Shown here piece by piece: positions 40,410 through 51,472 of a stretch of 64,000 nt of DNA. A model generated the notes under the pieces. That model had not been told where the DNA came from and made no database searches. It was given only the letters and a program-made list of their open reading frames with translations. Source of the DNA: Hyalangium gracile (GTDB lineage Bacteria > Myxococcota > Myxococcia > Myxococcales > Myxococcaceae). The number at the start of each line of letters is the position of its first letter. The first letter of the stretch is position 1. Location of the stretch: the NCBI RefSeq assembly GCF_020103725.1, contig NZ_JAHXBG010000011.1:124001-188000 (forward strand). Reading direction: 5' to 3'. Made by a program: the position numbers and the translations under genes.

Positions 40410-42284
40410 GTGACGCTCCCCGCAGGCACCCAGATCGGCAAATACGTCGTCCAGAAGAAGCTCGCCGAAGGCGGGATGGCGGAGATCTACCTGGCCACCT
40501 CGCAGGGCGCGGAGGGCTTCGAGAAGGAAGTGGTCATCAAGCGGATCCGCTCGTTTCTCGCCAGCGATCCGGGCTTCGTGGACATGTTCATCGCCGAGGC
40601 GCGGCTGGCCTCGCGGCTCAACCACGGCAACGTGGTGCAGATCTTCGACTTCGCCAAGCACGAGGACACCTACTACCTGGCGATGGAGTACGTGCGCGGC
40701 TGCACGCTCTGGGACCTGCGCAAGAAGTGCAAGGATCTGATGGAGCCCATGCCGCCGGTGCTGGTGGCGCACATCGGCGCGGAGGTGGCGCGCGGGCTCC
40801 ACTACGCGCACCGGCTCAAGGTCAACGGCGAGCCGCTCTTCCTCGTCCACCGAGACGTCACCCCGCACAACGTCCTCATCTCGTTCGACGGGGCGGTGAA
40901 GCTCACCGACTTCGGCATCGCCAAGGCGGGCAACAAGCTCACCTCGCCGGGCATGCTCAAGGGCAAGTTCGCGTACATGTCGCCCGAGCAGTCGCGCGGC
41001 GAGAACGTGGACGCGCGCACGGACGTCTTCGCCCTGGGCATCGTCCTGTGGGAGATGCTCACCGGGGGCCGGCTGTTCGACGGGGACTCGGAGCTCGCCG
41101 TGCTGCGCGCGGTGCAGCAGAGCGTGATTGCCCACCCGTCCCGCCTCAACCCCGACGTCCCCGAGGAGCTGGGCGACGTGGTGATGAAGGCGCTCGAGCG
41201 CGAGCCCGACGCGCGTCACCAGACGGCGGGCGAGCTCGAGCGGGCGCTCGTCCAGTGCGTGCTCAACCACGCCCAGTCTCCGGATGACACGGACGTGTCC
41301 GCCTTCGTGCGCCGGGTCTACATCGGTGTCGTGCCGTCGGCGCTGGCCCTGCCGGCCATTGCCGAGCGCACCCAGGCCGGTGACGGGCAGCAGCCTTCGT
41401 CGGAGGCCGCTCCTCGCGAGCCCACGGCCGTGCTGCCGGGGCCGCAGGGACGCAGGAACTCGAAGCCGGTGATGCCCGCGGTCTCACCCGACGAGGACGT
41501 CAACGCCCCCACGCACCTGCTCCCCAACCGAGGGGAGTCCTCGGAGGGCCGGGACTCCTCCCGCGCGACCACGCCCGGCAGGTCCCTGGCATCCGTGCAG
41601 GGGAGGGGGCCCACGCCCTCCGCCGCACCTCAAGAGCAGCAGGCCGAGCCCGTGTACCCGGCCACCGTGTCGCTGCCCGTCCCTGCCGCGCCCGCGCCGG
41701 CCGCGCCCGCGCCTGCCTCCTCGGACCGCTCCAAGCGGGTGGGGGTGGTGATGGGAGCGGTGGGGCTGGCCCTGCTGGCCGTGGTCGGCGTCATCAAGCT
41801 GGTGCCCTCCCGGGGACAGGGGACGGAGCCTGGCGCCGGCGCCTCCCAGAACCCCGGTATCGCCGGCATGGGCGATCCGGGCACTCCTCCTGTCGTCGCC
41901 ACTCCGCCGTCTCCGGCCGTCATGGATGCGGGGGCGGTCGCCGAAGCGCCGCAGGGCAGCTCTGATGGCGGGACAGCGGGGGACGCTGGCGCACTGGCCG
42001 TGGCTCCTCCGGTGGGTACTCCTCCGGGACCGAGCGGCAAGGTCGAGGCGCCGCCGGTCGCCGCGCAGGCCGTCGCGATGGGCACCCTGGTCGTCCGGGC
42101 CGTGCCCTACGCCACCGTCGTGCTCAACGGGAAGTCCTACGGCGAGGTCCAGGGCCAGAAGGCCTTCCCGCTGACTCCGGGCGACTACCAGCTCGTCTTC
42201 CGTCACCCCCAGGGCTCCAAGTCGTACGCCATCACCATCGAGCCCAACGGCACGGTGAGGCGTGAGTTCCGCGCCTCCCGCTGA
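40410..42284 (+). CDS. transmembrane Ser/Thr protein kinase with C-terminal PEGA-like domain
   Basis: This 624-residue protein is closely related to the preceding kinase. The kinase domain (about 12-285) has an intact Gly loop (L-A-E-G-G-M-A-E-I-Y), K44, H147-R-D149, D167-F-G and S-P-E-Q. An Ala/Pro/Ser-rich linker leads to a transmembrane helix (about 444-466) and a single PEGA-like module (about 555-620, TLVVRAVPYATVVLNGKSYG). The start is GTG 40410; ribosome-site similarity is weak. The GTG overlaps the TGA of a six-codon frame beginning ATG 40393, which may be chance or a coupling device. Tandem placement suggests gene duplication and possibly cross-phosphorylation. Confidence 0.92.
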   Translation: MTLPAGTQIGKYVVQKKLAEGGMAEIYLATSQGAEGFEKEVVIKRIRSFLASDPGFVDMFIAEARLASRLNHGNVVQIFDFAKHEDTYYLAMEYVRGCTLWDLRKKCKDLMEPMPPVLVAHIGAEVARGLHYAHRLKVNGEPLFLVHRDVTPHNVLISFDGAVKLTDFGIAKAGNKLTSPGMLKGKFAYMSPEQSRGENVDARTDVFALGIVLWEMLTGGRLFDGDSELAVLRAVQQSVIAHPSRLNPDVPEELGDVVMKALEREPDARHQTAGELERALVQCVLNHAQSPDDTDVSAFVRRVYIGVVPSALALPAIAERTQAGDGQQPSSEAAPREPTAVLPGPQGRRNSKPVMPAVSPDEDVNAPTHLLPNRGESSEGRDSSRATTPGRSLASVQGRGPTPSAAPQEQQAEPVYPATVSLPVPAAPAPAAPAPASSDRSKRVGVVMGAVGLALLAVVGVIKLVPSRGQGTEPGAGASQNPGIAGMGDPGTPPVVATPPSPAVMDAGAVAEAPQGSSDGGTAGDAGALAVAPPVGTPPGPSGKVEAPPVAAQAVAMGTLVVRAVPYATVVLNGKSYGEVQGQKAFPLTPGDYQLVFRHPQGSKSYAITIEPNGTVRREFRASR

Positions 42285-42407
42285 GCGCGCGGCCCTGAGC
42301 TTCTCCTTCATCCACCGCTGAGCCCCCGCCGGCCCGGAGCCCCTCCGCGCCTCGGCGCCGGGGCTCTCGTTCGTTGCTGAACATTTCCGTTCGCACGCTT
42401 TTCCGGC

Positions 42408-42466
42408 TTGACACGTGCCGCCAGATTCTGGCACTCAATATCCTCTCTTCAATACACTCCATTGAA
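42408..42466 (+). promoter_or_regulatory. promoter/operator region of the MerR-family gene
   Basis: TTGACA at 42408-42413 is a perfect -35 element. A perfect palindrome GCCAGA-T-TCTGGC fills 42420-42432, and a weak -10-like CTCAAT lies at 42434-42439 (20-base spacing). An operator between -35 and an overspaced -10 is the classic MerR-family layout. A second inverted repeat, TTCAAT-N7-ATTGAA (42448-42466), reaches the start codon, and TCAATA occurs twice. Autoregulation is inferred. Confidence 0.55.
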
Positions 42467-42990
42467 TGGAAGCAATGGCACTGCTGGCGCCCGAAGAGAT
42501 TGAACGGATCGAGCGCGACTACGCGGGCGGTCTACCGGCGCGAGCCATCCTCGAGATCTTCCGTCCGCGCGGCGTGCAGCTGTCGGAGGCGACGTTTCGC
42601 AAGTACGTCCAGGCCGGCCTGCTGCCGCGCAGCCGCCGCGTGGGACGCAAGGGCAAGCACCAGGGGAGCCTGGGCCTCTATCCGGTGGAGTCGGTGCGGC
42701 GCATCAACGCCATCAAGAAGATGATGGCGGAGGGACACACGCTCGAGGACATCAAGCGCTCGTTCCTCTTCCACCGCAACCACATCGATCAGCTCGAGCG
42801 GGACCTGGCCTCGGTGCTCGACGGCTTCCAGTCCCAGCTCGGGGACCGACCGTTCGGTGGTGAGCACCGGCGCACGCTCGAGGAGCAGCTGGCCACCCTG
42901 CGCCGTCGAGCACAGGACCTGGTTCGAGACGTGGCACGTCTGGGCAGTGCCGTTACCGCGCGCGCAGACGAAACGCCTGATTCGCAATAG
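42466..42990 (+). CDS. MerR-family-like transcriptional regulator
   Basis: This is a 174-residue cytoplasmic protein. The N-terminal winged helix (about 8-80) has S-E-A-T-F-R-K-Y-V-Q-A-G-L-L-P-R-S, the MerR wing entry, then LYPVESVRRINAIKKMMAEGHTLEDIKR, the second helix pair. Residues about 85-155 are a long coiled-coil dimerisation region (IDQLERDLASVLDGFQSQL...LEEQLATLRRRAQDLV). There is no obvious effector pocket, so the signal is unknown. Start choice is open between ATG 42466 and ATG 42475. The palindrome at 42420-42432 is a likely target. It heads a co-directional run that continues to lptG. Confidence 0.85.
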   Translation: MEAMALLAPEEIERIERDYAGGLPARAILEIFRPRGVQLSEATFRKYVQAGLLPRSRRVGRKGKHQGSLGLYPVESVRRINAIKKMMAEGHTLEDIKRSFLFHRNHIDQLERDLASVLDGFQSQLGDRPFGGEHRRTLEEQLATLRRRAQDLVRDVARLGSAVTARADETPDSQ

Positions 42991-43041
42991 GATGCTACAG
43001 GCCTGGGCAACCTGCTAGATTCGGAAACATCCGGAGGGGAC

Positions 43042-43533
<492 letters not shown>

Positions 43534-43570
43534 CCTCCGTCTGGTGGGATGCGCCGCCTCGCGCGGCGCG

Positions 43571-43599
43571 TTGACACCCCGGGAGGTGGTTGCTAACAC
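43571..43599 (+). promoter_or_regulatory. purH: sigma-70-like promoter of purH
   Basis: TTGACA (43571-43576), a 17-base spacer and TAACAC (43594-43599). The -35 is perfect and the -10 partial. A start near 43606 fits the GTG at 43631 as translation start. Confidence 0.55.
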
Positions 43600-43630
43600 C
43601 GCGCCTCCCTCTCATTCCGAGGCGCACTCC

Positions 43631-45172
43631 GTGCTGGCTCTCCTCAGCGTTTCCGACAAACGCGGGCTGGTTCCTTTCGCGCAGGGCCTCGTCCGCCGCG
43701 GCTTCCGGATCCTCTCCACCGGAGGGACCCTGTCGGCGCTCCAGGGCGCGGGCGTCCCCGCCACCAAGGTCTCCGAACACACCCAGAGTCCGGAGATCCT
43801 CGGCGGCCGCGTGAAGACGCTCCACCCCCGCATCCACGGCGGCCTGCTCGGCCGGCTGGAGCTCGAGGGGGACCGGGCGGAGATGGCCGCCCACGGCATC
43901 GAGCCCATCTCCCTGGTCGCGGTGAACCTGTACCCCTTCCGGCAGACGGTCGCCTCCGGGGCAGGCGAGGCCGACGTCATCGAGCAGATCGACATCGGCG
44001 GGCCCGCCATGGTGCGCGCGGCGGCGAAGAACTCGCGCCATGTCACCGTGGTGGTGGACCCCGACGACTACGAGGCGGTGCTGGCGGAATTGGAGAAGGG
44101 CGGGGTGGGCGACGAGACGCGGCGCCGGCTGATGCGCAAGGCGTTCGCGCACACGGCGGCCTATGACGCGGCCATCGCCGGGTGGCTCGCCGGCCAGGCC
44201 CAGGAGCCCTTCCCGGACGAGCTGTCCCTGTCCTTCCGCAAGGCCCAGGGCCTGCGCTACGGGGAGAACCCCCACCAGCGTGGCGCCTTCTACCGGGAGC
44301 ACACCGCTCCGGCCGAGCCCACCGTCGCCTTCGCCAGGGTCCTCCAGGGCAAGGAGCTGTCCTACAACAACATCCTGGACCTGGACGCGGCGCTCGGCGT
44401 CGTCCTCGAGTTCCCCGAGCAGCCCTGCGCCGTCATCATCAAGCACAACACCCCGTGCGGCGTGGCCGTGGATGCAGCGCTGGTGAAGGCCTACCGCACC
44501 GCGCGTGCGGCTGACGAGATCTCCGCCTTCGGAGGCATTGTCGCCCTCAACCGCGAGGTGGACGAGGCGTGCGCCCAGGCGCTGGCGGAGACGTTCCTCG
44601 AGGCCGTCATCGCGCCCTCCTACTCGGCCGCCGCGATGCAGGTGCTGGCTGCCAAGAAGAATCTGCGGCTGCTGGAAGCTGGAGCCGGGTTGGCCTCGCC
44701 CCAGGCGCGGCCTCGCGTGCAGATGGACGCGCGGAGCGTGTCGGGCGGCCTGCTGCTGATGGATCGGGACGCCGTCGAGCCTCCGCTCGAGTGGAAGGTC
44801 GTCACCAAGCGCCACCCCACGGCAGAGGAGGAGAAGGCCCTCCGTTTTGCCTGGAAGGTGTGCAAGCATGTGAAGAGCAACGCCATCGTGTTTGCCGGGC
44901 CGGACCGGCTGCTCGCCGCGGGAGGCGGGCAGACGAGCCGTGTGGACTCGGTGAAGATCGCGGCCGGGCGCGGTGGGCCTGCCCTGAAGGGCAGCGCCGT
45001 GGCCTCGGACGCCTTCTTTCCCTTCCGAGACGGGCTGGACGAGGCGGCCAAGGCTGGGGCGACGTGCGTCATCCAGCCTGGCGGCTCGGTTCGCGACGCG
45101 GAGGTCATCGCCGCCGCCGATGAACATGGACTGGCGATGGTACAGACGGGAGTGCGACACTTCCGTCACTGA
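43631..45172 (+). CDS. purH: bifunctional AICAR formyltransferase/IMP cyclohydrolase
   Basis: This 513-residue enzyme catalyses the last two steps of IMP synthesis. The N-terminal IMP cyclohydrolase domain (about 1-200) begins [13 protein letters not shown] and contains [23 protein letters not shown] and [16 protein letters not shown]. The formyltransferase domain follows, with [57 protein letters not shown] and the C-terminal GVRHFRH. GTG 43631 gives the standard N-terminus; the open frame extends 29 codons upstream into the promoter. The next gene starts three bases after its stop, and purD follows that, so the two purine genes are co-transcribed around a non-purine gene. Confidence 0.97.
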   Translation: MLALLSVSDKRGLVPFAQGLVRRGFRILSTGGTLSALQGAGVPATKVSEHTQSPEILGGRVKTLHPRIHGGLLGRLELEGDRAEMAAHGIEPISLVAVNLYPFRQTVASGAGEADVIEQIDIGGPAMVRAAAKNSRHVTVVVDPDDYEAVLAELEKGGVGDETRRRLMRKAFAHTAAYDAAIAGWLAGQAQEPFPDELSLSFRKAQGLRYGENPHQRGAFYREHTAPAEPTVAFARVLQGKELSYNNILDLDAALGVVLEFPEQPCAVIIKHNTPCGVAVDAALVKAYRTARAADEISAFGGIVALNREVDEACAQALAETFLEAVIAPSYSAAAMQVLAAKKNLRLLEAGAGLASPQARPRVQMDARSVSGGLLLMDRDAVEPPLEWKVVTKRHPTAEEEKALRFAWKVCKHVKSNAIVFAGPDRLLAAGGGQTSRVDSVKIAAGRGGPALKGSAVASDAFFPFRDGLDEAAKAGATCVIQPGGSVRDAEVIAAADEHGLAMVQTGVRHFRH

Positions 45173-45175
45173 GCC

Positions 45176-47923
45176 ATGCGGATCGTCTGCCAGAAATGTG
45201 CGGCTGCCTATGCGATTGATGACCGGCTGATATCGCCGAAGGGGGTTCGTGCGCAGTGCCCCCGGTGTCGGCACCTTCAGCTCGTCAAGCGGGATGGCGC
45301 GGCCGGCGCGCCTGATGCCTCCGCGCCTGCCCCCCAGGCCGCGCAGCCCGCCTCCACACCTCGCCCCGCGCCCTCCCCGAACCCCGCCGCGGGCAACTCC
45401 GCGGTGGCGACGGAGCCCTACCACGGCCTGGGTGTCGCGCCCGGCGCGGACCAGCGTGCGCCGGATCCGCTGTTCGACGGTATCGGAGCGTCTCCGCCCG
45501 CGCAGGCCGCCCCGGCCGAGCGTCCCGCCGCCAAGGCCGCGGGAGGTAACAGCGGGGATCCGTTGCTCGACTTCCTCGGGCCGCCGCCGGAAGCGCCTCC
45601 GCCTCCCGTTTCGCAGGCTCCGCGCCGTCCCGCTGCCCCCGCGCCGGGTGCCGCGGCCGCCGCTGGCGCCCCGGTCCAGGCTCCGGTCGCGTGCCGCGAG
45701 TGCAACAAGCCGCTCACGGATCCTTTCGATCAGGCGATCGGGACGTGCGAGGAGTGCCGGCAGAAGCAGGATGGCGCGCTGCCGCCGCTCACCGCCGTCA
45801 CCCAGAGCAGCCCGCCCGAGGGGGCCTCGTCCATCGAGCTGCCCCCGCTCGAGTCCATCGACGTCTCGGGCGTGTCCTCCCAGGCTCCGGCGCTGGCGCT
45901 CGAGCCGCGCAGCGGGGTCCGCTCTTCTCCGCCGCGGCCCTACGTGCCGCAGCCCATGCAGCCCATGAAGATGCGCTCCTCGGGCTCGGGGGGCGTGGTC
46001 AAGGCGCTCGTGGCGCTGCTGCTGCTCGGCGCCGGTGGCGGCGCCGGGTACTACTTCCTGGTGATGAAGCCCCAGGTCGCGGGCCCCGTGCAGCCGGTGA
46101 CGCCGCCGGCACCGCCGCCCATCCCCTCGGCGATCCAGGTCGTGCTGTCCCGCTGGGAGCTGCGGTACCTGGATCTCAACGGCAGCAGCATCGAGCGGCT
46201 GGAGGAGGGCTCCAAGCTCCTCGCCAAGGATCAGCGCTCCGCCTACGCGGAGGCCGAGGAGTTCTTCCAGCAGGCGCTGCTGCTCGATCCCCGCAACGAC
46301 GCGGCCATCGCCGGCTACGTCCAGGCGGTGGCGCTCGGGCGCGGCTCCAGCATCGACAAGGCCACCTTCGACGAGGCGCTCTCGCTCATCGAGGCCGCCG
46401 AGGAGCGCTCCGGTCGCTCGGCGCCGATCCTGCTGGCCCACGCCAACCTCCTGCTGTGCCGCTCGGGCAACGCGCAGGCCGTCGAGCAGGCCCGGCAGCT
46501 CGCGGAGGAGGCGCTGGGCAAGGGGACCGATCTGGAGAAGGCCGAGGCGCACCTGGTGCTCGGCCGGGCCTACCTCCAGACGTCCATGGGACTGGCCACC
46601 CAGCACTTCGACGATGCGCTCGTGCTGTCGCCCAACCTCCAGCGCGTGCAGTACCACCGGGCGCTCGCCAACGAGTCGGCGGGTGCCTACTCGCTGGCGC
46701 TCGAGGCGCTGAAGAAGCGCCTGGAGAAGGATCCGGAGCACTGGGACAGCGTGGCCACCATGGGCCGCATCTACCTGGAGGTCGGCGAGGTAGAGCAGGC
46801 GCGCAAGCTCTACGAGGCGCGCGCCAAGGCCCAGCCGAACGACTCGCGCGTGCTCCTGGCGCTGGCCATCCTGCGCTACCAGGTGGACGGGAACGCGGCG
46901 GGCGCCATCAAGGATCTGCGCGCGCTGCTCAAGAGCCGGCAGAAGTACTCGGAGCGCGAGGTCGCCGAGGTGCTCGTCCACCTCGCCGCCGCCGAGCGCA
47001 TGGCCGGCAACGCGGAGGCGGGCATGAAGGCCGCCGAGGAGGCACTGGGGCTCGCCAAGGATCTGCCGTCGGCGCACCTGCAGCTGTTCCTCGCGGCGCT
47101 CGGGCGCGGGGATGCGGCCAAGGCGGCTCCGCACCTGCCCGGCATCCACGGGAAGATCGAGGACTCGGCCCTGGAGAAGGTGCTCGAGGGGCGGCTGCGG
47201 CTGGCCGAGAAGAAGCCCGCCGAGGCGCTGGAGCTCTTCCAGGAGGCCACTCGGCTCGACTCGCGCCGCGGCGATGCGCTGCTGCTGGCGGGGATCGCCG
47301 CCGCGCAGGCGGGCCGACGGGACGATGCGTTCCGCATGTTCTTCCAGGCCCTGCAGTCGGATCCCGCGCGGCCCTCTCCCCGTCCGGTGACGACGGCGTA
47401 CTTCCTGCGTCCGGGCGAGACGCTGTCGGGCATGGAGGGGTCCATCCTCTCCCTGTCCAGCAGCAGGGACGACGTGGCGGCTCCGCTCTACGAGGGCCTG
47501 CTGCTCTTCCACCTCGGAGAGCGTGCGGGCGCGGAGCGGCTCTTCAAGGACGTGCTCGAGCTGGATCCCAACAACGCGGGCGCGGCGGCCTACCTGGCGC
47601 TGCTGGCGCTGCAGCGCGGGGATGCGAGCAAGGCGCGCACCTTCTCCGCCCGGGCCGTGGCGACGGGGCGGCAGATGCCCATCGCGCACCTGGCCAACGG
47701 CATGGCGCTCGCGGAGAGCAAGCAGGTGGAGCCGGCCAAGCGCTCCCTGCGCGATGCGCTCACGCTGGCGCCCACGCTGCTGTCGGCGGAGGTGAGGCTG
47801 GCGGAGCTGGAGCTGGCCTCGAACCGGCAGGGCGCGCGGGAGCGGCTGGTGAAGGTGGCGGGGTTGGATCCCTCGTACCTTCCGGCCAAGCGGTTGCTCT
47901 TCATGACGGATCAGCGGGGGTGA
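45176..47923 (+). CDS. zinc-ribbon/TPR membrane protein
   Basis: This is a 915-residue protein. It starts with an MJ0042-type zinc ribbon: C5-x2-C8 and C28-x2-C31. A second CxxC pair (C173/C176 and C191/C194) lies after a Pro/Ala-rich linker. One transmembrane helix is near 273-293. The C-terminal about 600 residues are TPR-like helical repeats (A-x-x-x-F-x-x-A-L-x-L-x-P, repeated). Such proteins occur widely in myxobacteria, often with unknown roles in motility or envelope complexes. Its ATG is three bases after the purH stop, and purD starts two bases after its own stop, so it is firmly embedded in the purine operon. No purine function is evident. Confidence 0.9.
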   Translation: MRIVCQKCAAAYAIDDRLISPKGVRAQCPRCRHLQLVKRDGAAGAPDASAPAPQAAQPASTPRPAPSPNPAAGNSAVATEPYHGLGVAPGADQRAPDPLFDGIGASPPAQAAPAERPAAKAAGGNSGDPLLDFLGPPPEAPPPPVSQAPRRPAAPAPGAAAAAGAPVQAPVACRECNKPLTDPFDQAIGTCEECRQKQDGALPPLTAVTQSSPPEGASSIELPPLESIDVSGVSSQAPALALEPRSGVRSSPPRPYVPQPMQPMKMRSSGSGGVVKALVALLLLGAGGGAGYYFLVMKPQVAGPVQPVTPPAPPPIPSAIQVVLSRWELRYLDLNGSSIERLEEGSKLLAKDQRSAYAEAEEFFQQALLLDPRNDAAIAGYVQAVALGRGSSIDKATFDEALSLIEAAEERSGRSAPILLAHANLLLCRSGNAQAVEQARQLAEEALGKGTDLEKAEAHLVLGRAYLQTSMGLATQHFDDALVLSPNLQRVQYHRALANESAGAYSLALEALKKRLEKDPEHWDSVATMGRIYLEVGEVEQARKLYEARAKAQPNDSRVLLALAILRYQVDGNAAGAIKDLRALLKSRQKYSEREVAEVLVHLAAAERMAGNAEAGMKAAEEALGLAKDLPSAHLQLFLAALGRGDAAKAAPHLPGIHGKIEDSALEKVLEGRLRLAEKKPAEALELFQEATRLDSRRGDALLLAGIAAAQAGRRDDAFRMFFQALQSDPARPSPRPVTTAYFLRPGETLSGMEGSILSLSSSRDDVAAPLYEGLLLFHLGERAGAERLFKDVLELDPNNAGAAAYLALLALQRGDASKARTFSARAVATGRQMPIAHLANGMALAESKQVEPAKRSLRDALTLAPTLLSAEVRLAELELASNRQGARERLVKVAGLDPSYLPAKRLLFMTDQRG

Positions 47924-47924
47924 T

Positions 47925-49184
47925 GTGCGGGTTCTTCTCCTCGGTTCCGGGGGCCGCGAGCACGCGCTCGCATGGAAGCTGGCGCGGAGCCCGAGGCTGT
48001 CGGCGCTGCTGTGTGGCCCCGGCAACCCGGGCACGGCGAGGGTGGGGCGCAACGTCGCGCTGAAGGCCGACGCGCCGGACGCCGTGGCGGCGCTGGCTCG
48101 CCAGGAGAAGGTGGACCTGGTGGTGGTGGGCCCCGAGGCTCCGCTGGTGGCGGGCGTGGCGGACGCGCTCGCGGCGGCGGGGATCCCCTGCTTCGGTCCG
48201 GTGGCGGCGGCCGCGCGGCTGGAGGGCTCCAAGGCCTTCGCCAAGGAGATCATGGCCGAGGCGGGTGTGCCCACCGCGGACTTCCAGGTCTTCACGGATG
48301 TGGCGGCGGCCGAGGCCTACGCCGTGGCGCGCGGGAAGATCGTCGTCAAGGCGGACGGCCTGGCGGCCGGCAAGGGCGTCATCGTCGCGCCGGACGCGGA
48401 GGCGGCTCGGGCGGCGGTGCGCTCGGTGGGCGCCATGGGCGCGGCGGGCCAGCAGATGGTGCTGGAGGAGCTGCTGGAGGGCGAGGAGGTCTCCGTCATC
48501 GCCCTGTGCGACGGCGAGCGGTACGCGCTGCTGCCGGCCGCGCAGGACCACAAGCGGGTGGGCGAGGGTGACACGGGCCCGAACACCGGCGGCATGGGCG
48601 CGTACTGCCCGGCGCCGTTCCTCTCGCCCGAGGCGCTGGCGCAGGTGGGCGAGCGCGTCATCGCCCCGGTGCTCGCGGTGATGCGCCGGCGGGGAGCGCC
48701 CTTCAAGGGCGCCCTGTACGCGGGGCTGATGCTGACGCGCAGCGGACCGAAGGTGCTCGAGTTCAACGCGCGGCTGGGCGATCCGGAGACGCAGGTGCTG
48801 ATGCTCCAACTCGGGGAGGATCTGCTGCCGCTGCTGGAGGCGTGCGCGCACGGCCGGCTGGAGCAGCGGGTGCTGGCGCAGGAGCCGGGAGCGTCGGTGG
48901 GCGTGGTGCTGGCGGCGGCGGGCTATCCGGACACGCCGCGGCGCGGGCAGCGTATCGAGGGCGTGGACGCCGTGCCCGAGGGCGCCACGGTCTTCATGGC
49001 GGGCGTGGAGGAGAAGGACGGGGCGCTCGTCACCGCGGGAGGCCGCGTGCTGACGGTGTGCGCGCGAGGAGAGGATCTGGCGCGGGCGCGTGAGCGGGCC
49101 TACGCCGCCATCTCGGGTCTCCGCTTCGAGGGCATGCACTTCCGCCGCGACATCGGCGCGCGAGGGCTGCGCGCTTCGCCGTGA
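47925..49184 (+). CDS. purD: phosphoribosylamine--glycine ligase
   Basis: This 419-residue ATP-grasp enzyme makes GAR from phosphoribosylamine, glycine and ATP, step two of purine synthesis. [14 protein letters not shown] is the N-terminal PRA-binding loop, and [46 protein letters not shown] and [12 protein letters not shown] are the conserved ATP-grasp blocks. The start is GTG 47925, two bases after the TPR gene stop. The last four bases overlap the lptF start (GTGA). Confidence 0.97.
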   Translation: MRVLLLGSGGREHALAWKLARSPRLSALLCGPGNPGTARVGRNVALKADAPDAVAALARQEKVDLVVVGPEAPLVAGVADALAAAGIPCFGPVAAAARLEGSKAFAKEIMAEAGVPTADFQVFTDVAAAEAYAVARGKIVVKADGLAAGKGVIVAPDAEAARAAVRSVGAMGAAGQQMVLEELLEGEEVSVIALCDGERYALLPAAQDHKRVGEGDTGPNTGGMGAYCPAPFLSPEALAQVGERVIAPVLAVMRRRGAPFKGALYAGLMLTRSGPKVLEFNARLGDPETQVLMLQLGEDLLPLLEACAHGRLEQRVLAQEPGASVGVVLAAAGYPDTPRRGQRIEGVDAVPEGATVFMAGVEEKDGALVTAGGRVLTVCARGEDLARARERAYAAISGLRFEGMHFRRDIGARGLRASP

Positions 49185-50293
49185 AGCTGCTCGCGCGCTA
49201 CCTGCTGAAGGAGCTGATCGTCCCCCTGGTGGTGTGGGTGGCGTTCCTGTTCCTGCTGCTGTTCGTCATGCAGTTCCTGCGCGGCACGGAGGTGCTGCTG
49301 GGCTCGGCGGTGACGCTCGTGGACATCGGGCGGCTCATCCTCTACCTGGCGCCGCACTTCCTGGTGATGGCGCTGCCCATCGCGTTCCTGCTGGCCATCC
49401 TGCTCGGGCTGGGGCGGCTGAACGAGGACCGCGAGCTCACCGCGCTCCAGGCGCTGGGCGTCAGCCCCACGCAGCTGCTGGCCGGGCCGCTCGCCATTGG
49501 CGTGTTTCTGGGCGGGCTCATGCTGCTGCTGTCCTTCACCGGCGAGCCCTGGGGGCTCACGGCCGTGAGGGACCTGGTCAACGACGTCATCAAGAAGAAC
49601 GTGGCCGGCGATGTGAAGTCCGGCGTCTTCTACGAGGACCTGAGCGATCTGACGCTCTACGCGGAGCGCGTGTCCGGGCGGGGCGAGCGGTGGACGCACG
49701 TGCTGCTGCATGACGACCGCGAGCCCTCCTCGCCGCTGCTCGTGCTGGCCCAGACGGGGAGGATGAGCACCAGCGGAGGGGAGGAGGCGCTGCGCCTGGT
49801 GCTGCGCGATGGCGAGGTGCACCGCGCCAACCGCTCCACGTCGGACTACAGCCTCCTGCGCTTCGAGGAGGGAGAGATCTCCGTGGGCCTGGGCGGCTCG
49901 ATGAACCGCAAGAACCGCTTCCGCTCTCCGAAGGAGGAGATGACGCCCGGCGAGCTGCTGCAGGTGGCGGAGGAGGCGGAGAAGAGCGGAGGCGATCCCC
50001 GTCCGTTCCTCATGGCGCTGCACAGCCGGATGGGCAACGCGGTGGCGCCGCTGTCCTTCGCGCTGCTCGGGACGCCGCTGGCGCTCGGGCGGCGGCAGTC
50101 GGGGCGCGCGTGGGGCTACCTGCTCACGCTGGGCGGCTACGTGCTCTTCTACCTGCTGAGCCGGGCGTTCGAGAACCTGGGCAACCAGGGCAAGCTGCCG
50201 GTGCTGGTGGCGGGACAGCTGGCCAACGTCATCTTCATCGCGCTGGGCGTGTTCGCGATGTGGCGCGTGAGCCGCTCGGGGACGACGCGGTGA
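49181..50293 (+). CDS. lptF: LPS export permease LptF (YjgP family)
   Basis: This is a 370-residue inner-membrane permease. The N-terminal transmembrane block is about 8-120: [10 protein letters not shown], then [36 protein letters not shown], the coupling-helix region. A periplasmic beta-jellyroll spans about 130-270, and three C-terminal transmembrane helices follow ([16 protein letters not shown]...). With LptG and the ATPase LptB it extracts LPS from the inner membrane for transport to the cell surface. GTG 49181 overlaps purD by four bases, and its own stop overlaps lptG the same way. No lptB or lptC gene is visible here. Confidence 0.92.
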   Translation: MKLLARYLLKELIVPLVVWVAFLFLLLFVMQFLRGTEVLLGSAVTLVDIGRLILYLAPHFLVMALPIAFLLAILLGLGRLNEDRELTALQALGVSPTQLLAGPLAIGVFLGGLMLLLSFTGEPWGLTAVRDLVNDVIKKNVAGDVKSGVFYEDLSDLTLYAERVSGRGERWTHVLLHDDREPSSPLLVLAQTGRMSTSGGEEALRLVLRDGEVHRANRSTSDYSLLRFEEGEISVGLGGSMNRKNRFRSPKEEMTPGELLQVAEEAEKSGGDPRPFLMALHSRMGNAVAPLSFALLGTPLALGRRQSGRAWGYLLTLGGYVLFYLLSRAFENLGNQGKLPVLVAGQLANVIFIALGVFAMWRVSRSGTTR

Positions 50294-51396
50294 GGAAGAC
50301 CCTCTTCTTCTACGTGACGCGCGCGTACCTGCGCTCCGTGGTGGGCCTCTTCGCCGCGATCCTGACGGTGTTCCTGGTGGTGGACTTCGTGGACCGGGCG
50401 CGGGCCTACACGGGCGAGGGCTGGGTCCTGGCCGTGCTGGAGCTGTACGGGAACAAGGCGCTGGTGGCCGCCCAGCAGCTCGGGCCGGCGGCGCTGCTGC
50501 TGGCCGCGGGTGTCACGGTCTCCATGCTCCGCAAGCGGGGAGAGGTGACGGCGCTGCGCGCGCTGACGTTCGGGCCCGCGGCGCTCTATGTGCCCATCGG
50601 CCTGAGCGCGGTGGCCATCTGCGTGGGGCTCATGGCCTTCGATGAGCGGGTGGTGGTGAAGGCCAGCCGCCGGGTGGACGAGATCACCACGCAGCGCTTC
50701 AACCGCTGGGGGGACTGGCGCCTCTATTACACGCCCAAGCAGTGGTTCCGGCGCGGCGAGCACGTCTTCTTCCTCCGGGACGGCAGCGCGGAGGAGGGGT
50801 TCCGGGACGTGGCCATCCTCACGCTCACGCCCGAGTTCAAGCTCTCGCGCCGGCTGGATGCGGAGGGCATGTATCCCGTGGCCGGGACGCGCTGGCGGCT
50901 CACCGGGGTGGTGGAGCGCTCGTTCTCTCCGGACGGCCGCACCCAGGTGGAGGCCAGGGAGGCGGCGGAGTACGACCTGGGCGTTCCCACGAACTCGTTC
51001 CGCATCCGCCCCGGTCGCCCCGAGCAGATGCGCGTCGCGGAGCTTCGGGAGCAGATCGTCGCTCGCGCCGAGGTGGGGCTGGCCTCGCGCCAGTACGAGC
51101 TGGCGCTGCACAACCGGTTCGCCTATCCGGTGGCGGGCTTCCCCGCCGCGCTGCTGGCGGTGGGGCTGGCGCTGCGGCCGAACCGCAAGGGTCACCTGAC
51201 GGTGGCCATCGTGGAAGGGCTGCTCATCACCGTGGCGATGTGGGGCTTGATGGTGGTGTCCCGGACGCTGGTGATGACGGAGCGGCTGGCGCCCTTCGTG
51301 GCGGCCTGGCTGCCGTCGATCATCCTGAGCATGGCCGCGGCACTGCTCTGGCTGCGCCGCGAGGGCCTGCTGTACATGCCCCGGTGGCGGGGTTGA
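50290..51396 (+). CDS. lptG: LPS export permease LptG (YjgQ family)
   Basis: This 368-residue permease is built like LptF. N-terminal helices (LRSVVGLFAAILTVFLVVDFVDR, LGPAALLLAAGVTVSMLRKRGEVTALRAL) lead to a periplasmic jellyroll (about 125-265; the YYTPKQWFRRGEHVFFL region is typical of LptG). C-terminal transmembrane helices start with the F-A-Y-P-V-A-G-F-P-A-A-L-L segment. It is the partner of LptF in the LptB2FG transporter. GTG 50290 overlaps the lptF stop (GTGA). The run of genes ends here, before a strong hairpin at 51418-51445. Confidence 0.92.
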   Translation: MRKTLFFYVTRAYLRSVVGLFAAILTVFLVVDFVDRARAYTGEGWVLAVLELYGNKALVAAQQLGPAALLLAAGVTVSMLRKRGEVTALRALTFGPAALYVPIGLSAVAICVGLMAFDERVVVKASRRVDEITTQRFNRWGDWRLYYTPKQWFRRGEHVFFLRDGSAEEGFRDVAILTLTPEFKLSRRLDAEGMYPVAGTRWRLTGVVERSFSPDGRTQVEAREAAEYDLGVPTNSFRIRPGRPEQMRVAELREQIVARAEVGLASRQYELALHNRFAYPVAGFPAALLAVGLALRPNRKGHLTVAIVEGLLITVAMWGLMVVSRTLVMTERLAPFVAAWLPSIILSMAAALLWLRREGLLYMPRWRG

Positions 51397-51417
51397 ACGG
51401 CTTCCGGTGGCTCTCGG

Positions 51418-51445
51418 GAGGGAGCCCTCCTGACAGGGCTCCCTC
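51418..51445. terminator. bidirectional hairpin terminator
   Basis: GAGGGAGCCCT (51418-51428) pairs perfectly with AGGGCTCCCTC (51435-51445) over 11 base pairs with a six-base loop. It separates the convergent lptG and small-secreted-protein genes. Confidence 0.75.
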
Positions 51446-51472
51446 GGTTCGGGCGTGGAGCGAGGCTCCGGC

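Noticed and set aside
38434-40413. Second + frame of 659 codons inside the first kinase gene
   Set aside because: Alternative frame of an obvious kinase with Gly/Ala/Arg bias.
40393-40413. Six-codon frame ATG CCC TGG ATG CTC AAG TGA overlapping the second kinase GTG
   Set aside because: Could be a coupling leader, but so short a frame with no clear ribosome site is easily chance; noted with the kinase entry.
42429-42434. TGGCAC resembling a sigma-54 -24 element
   Set aside because: No TTGC-type -12 element at the right spacing; the bases belong to the palindrome.
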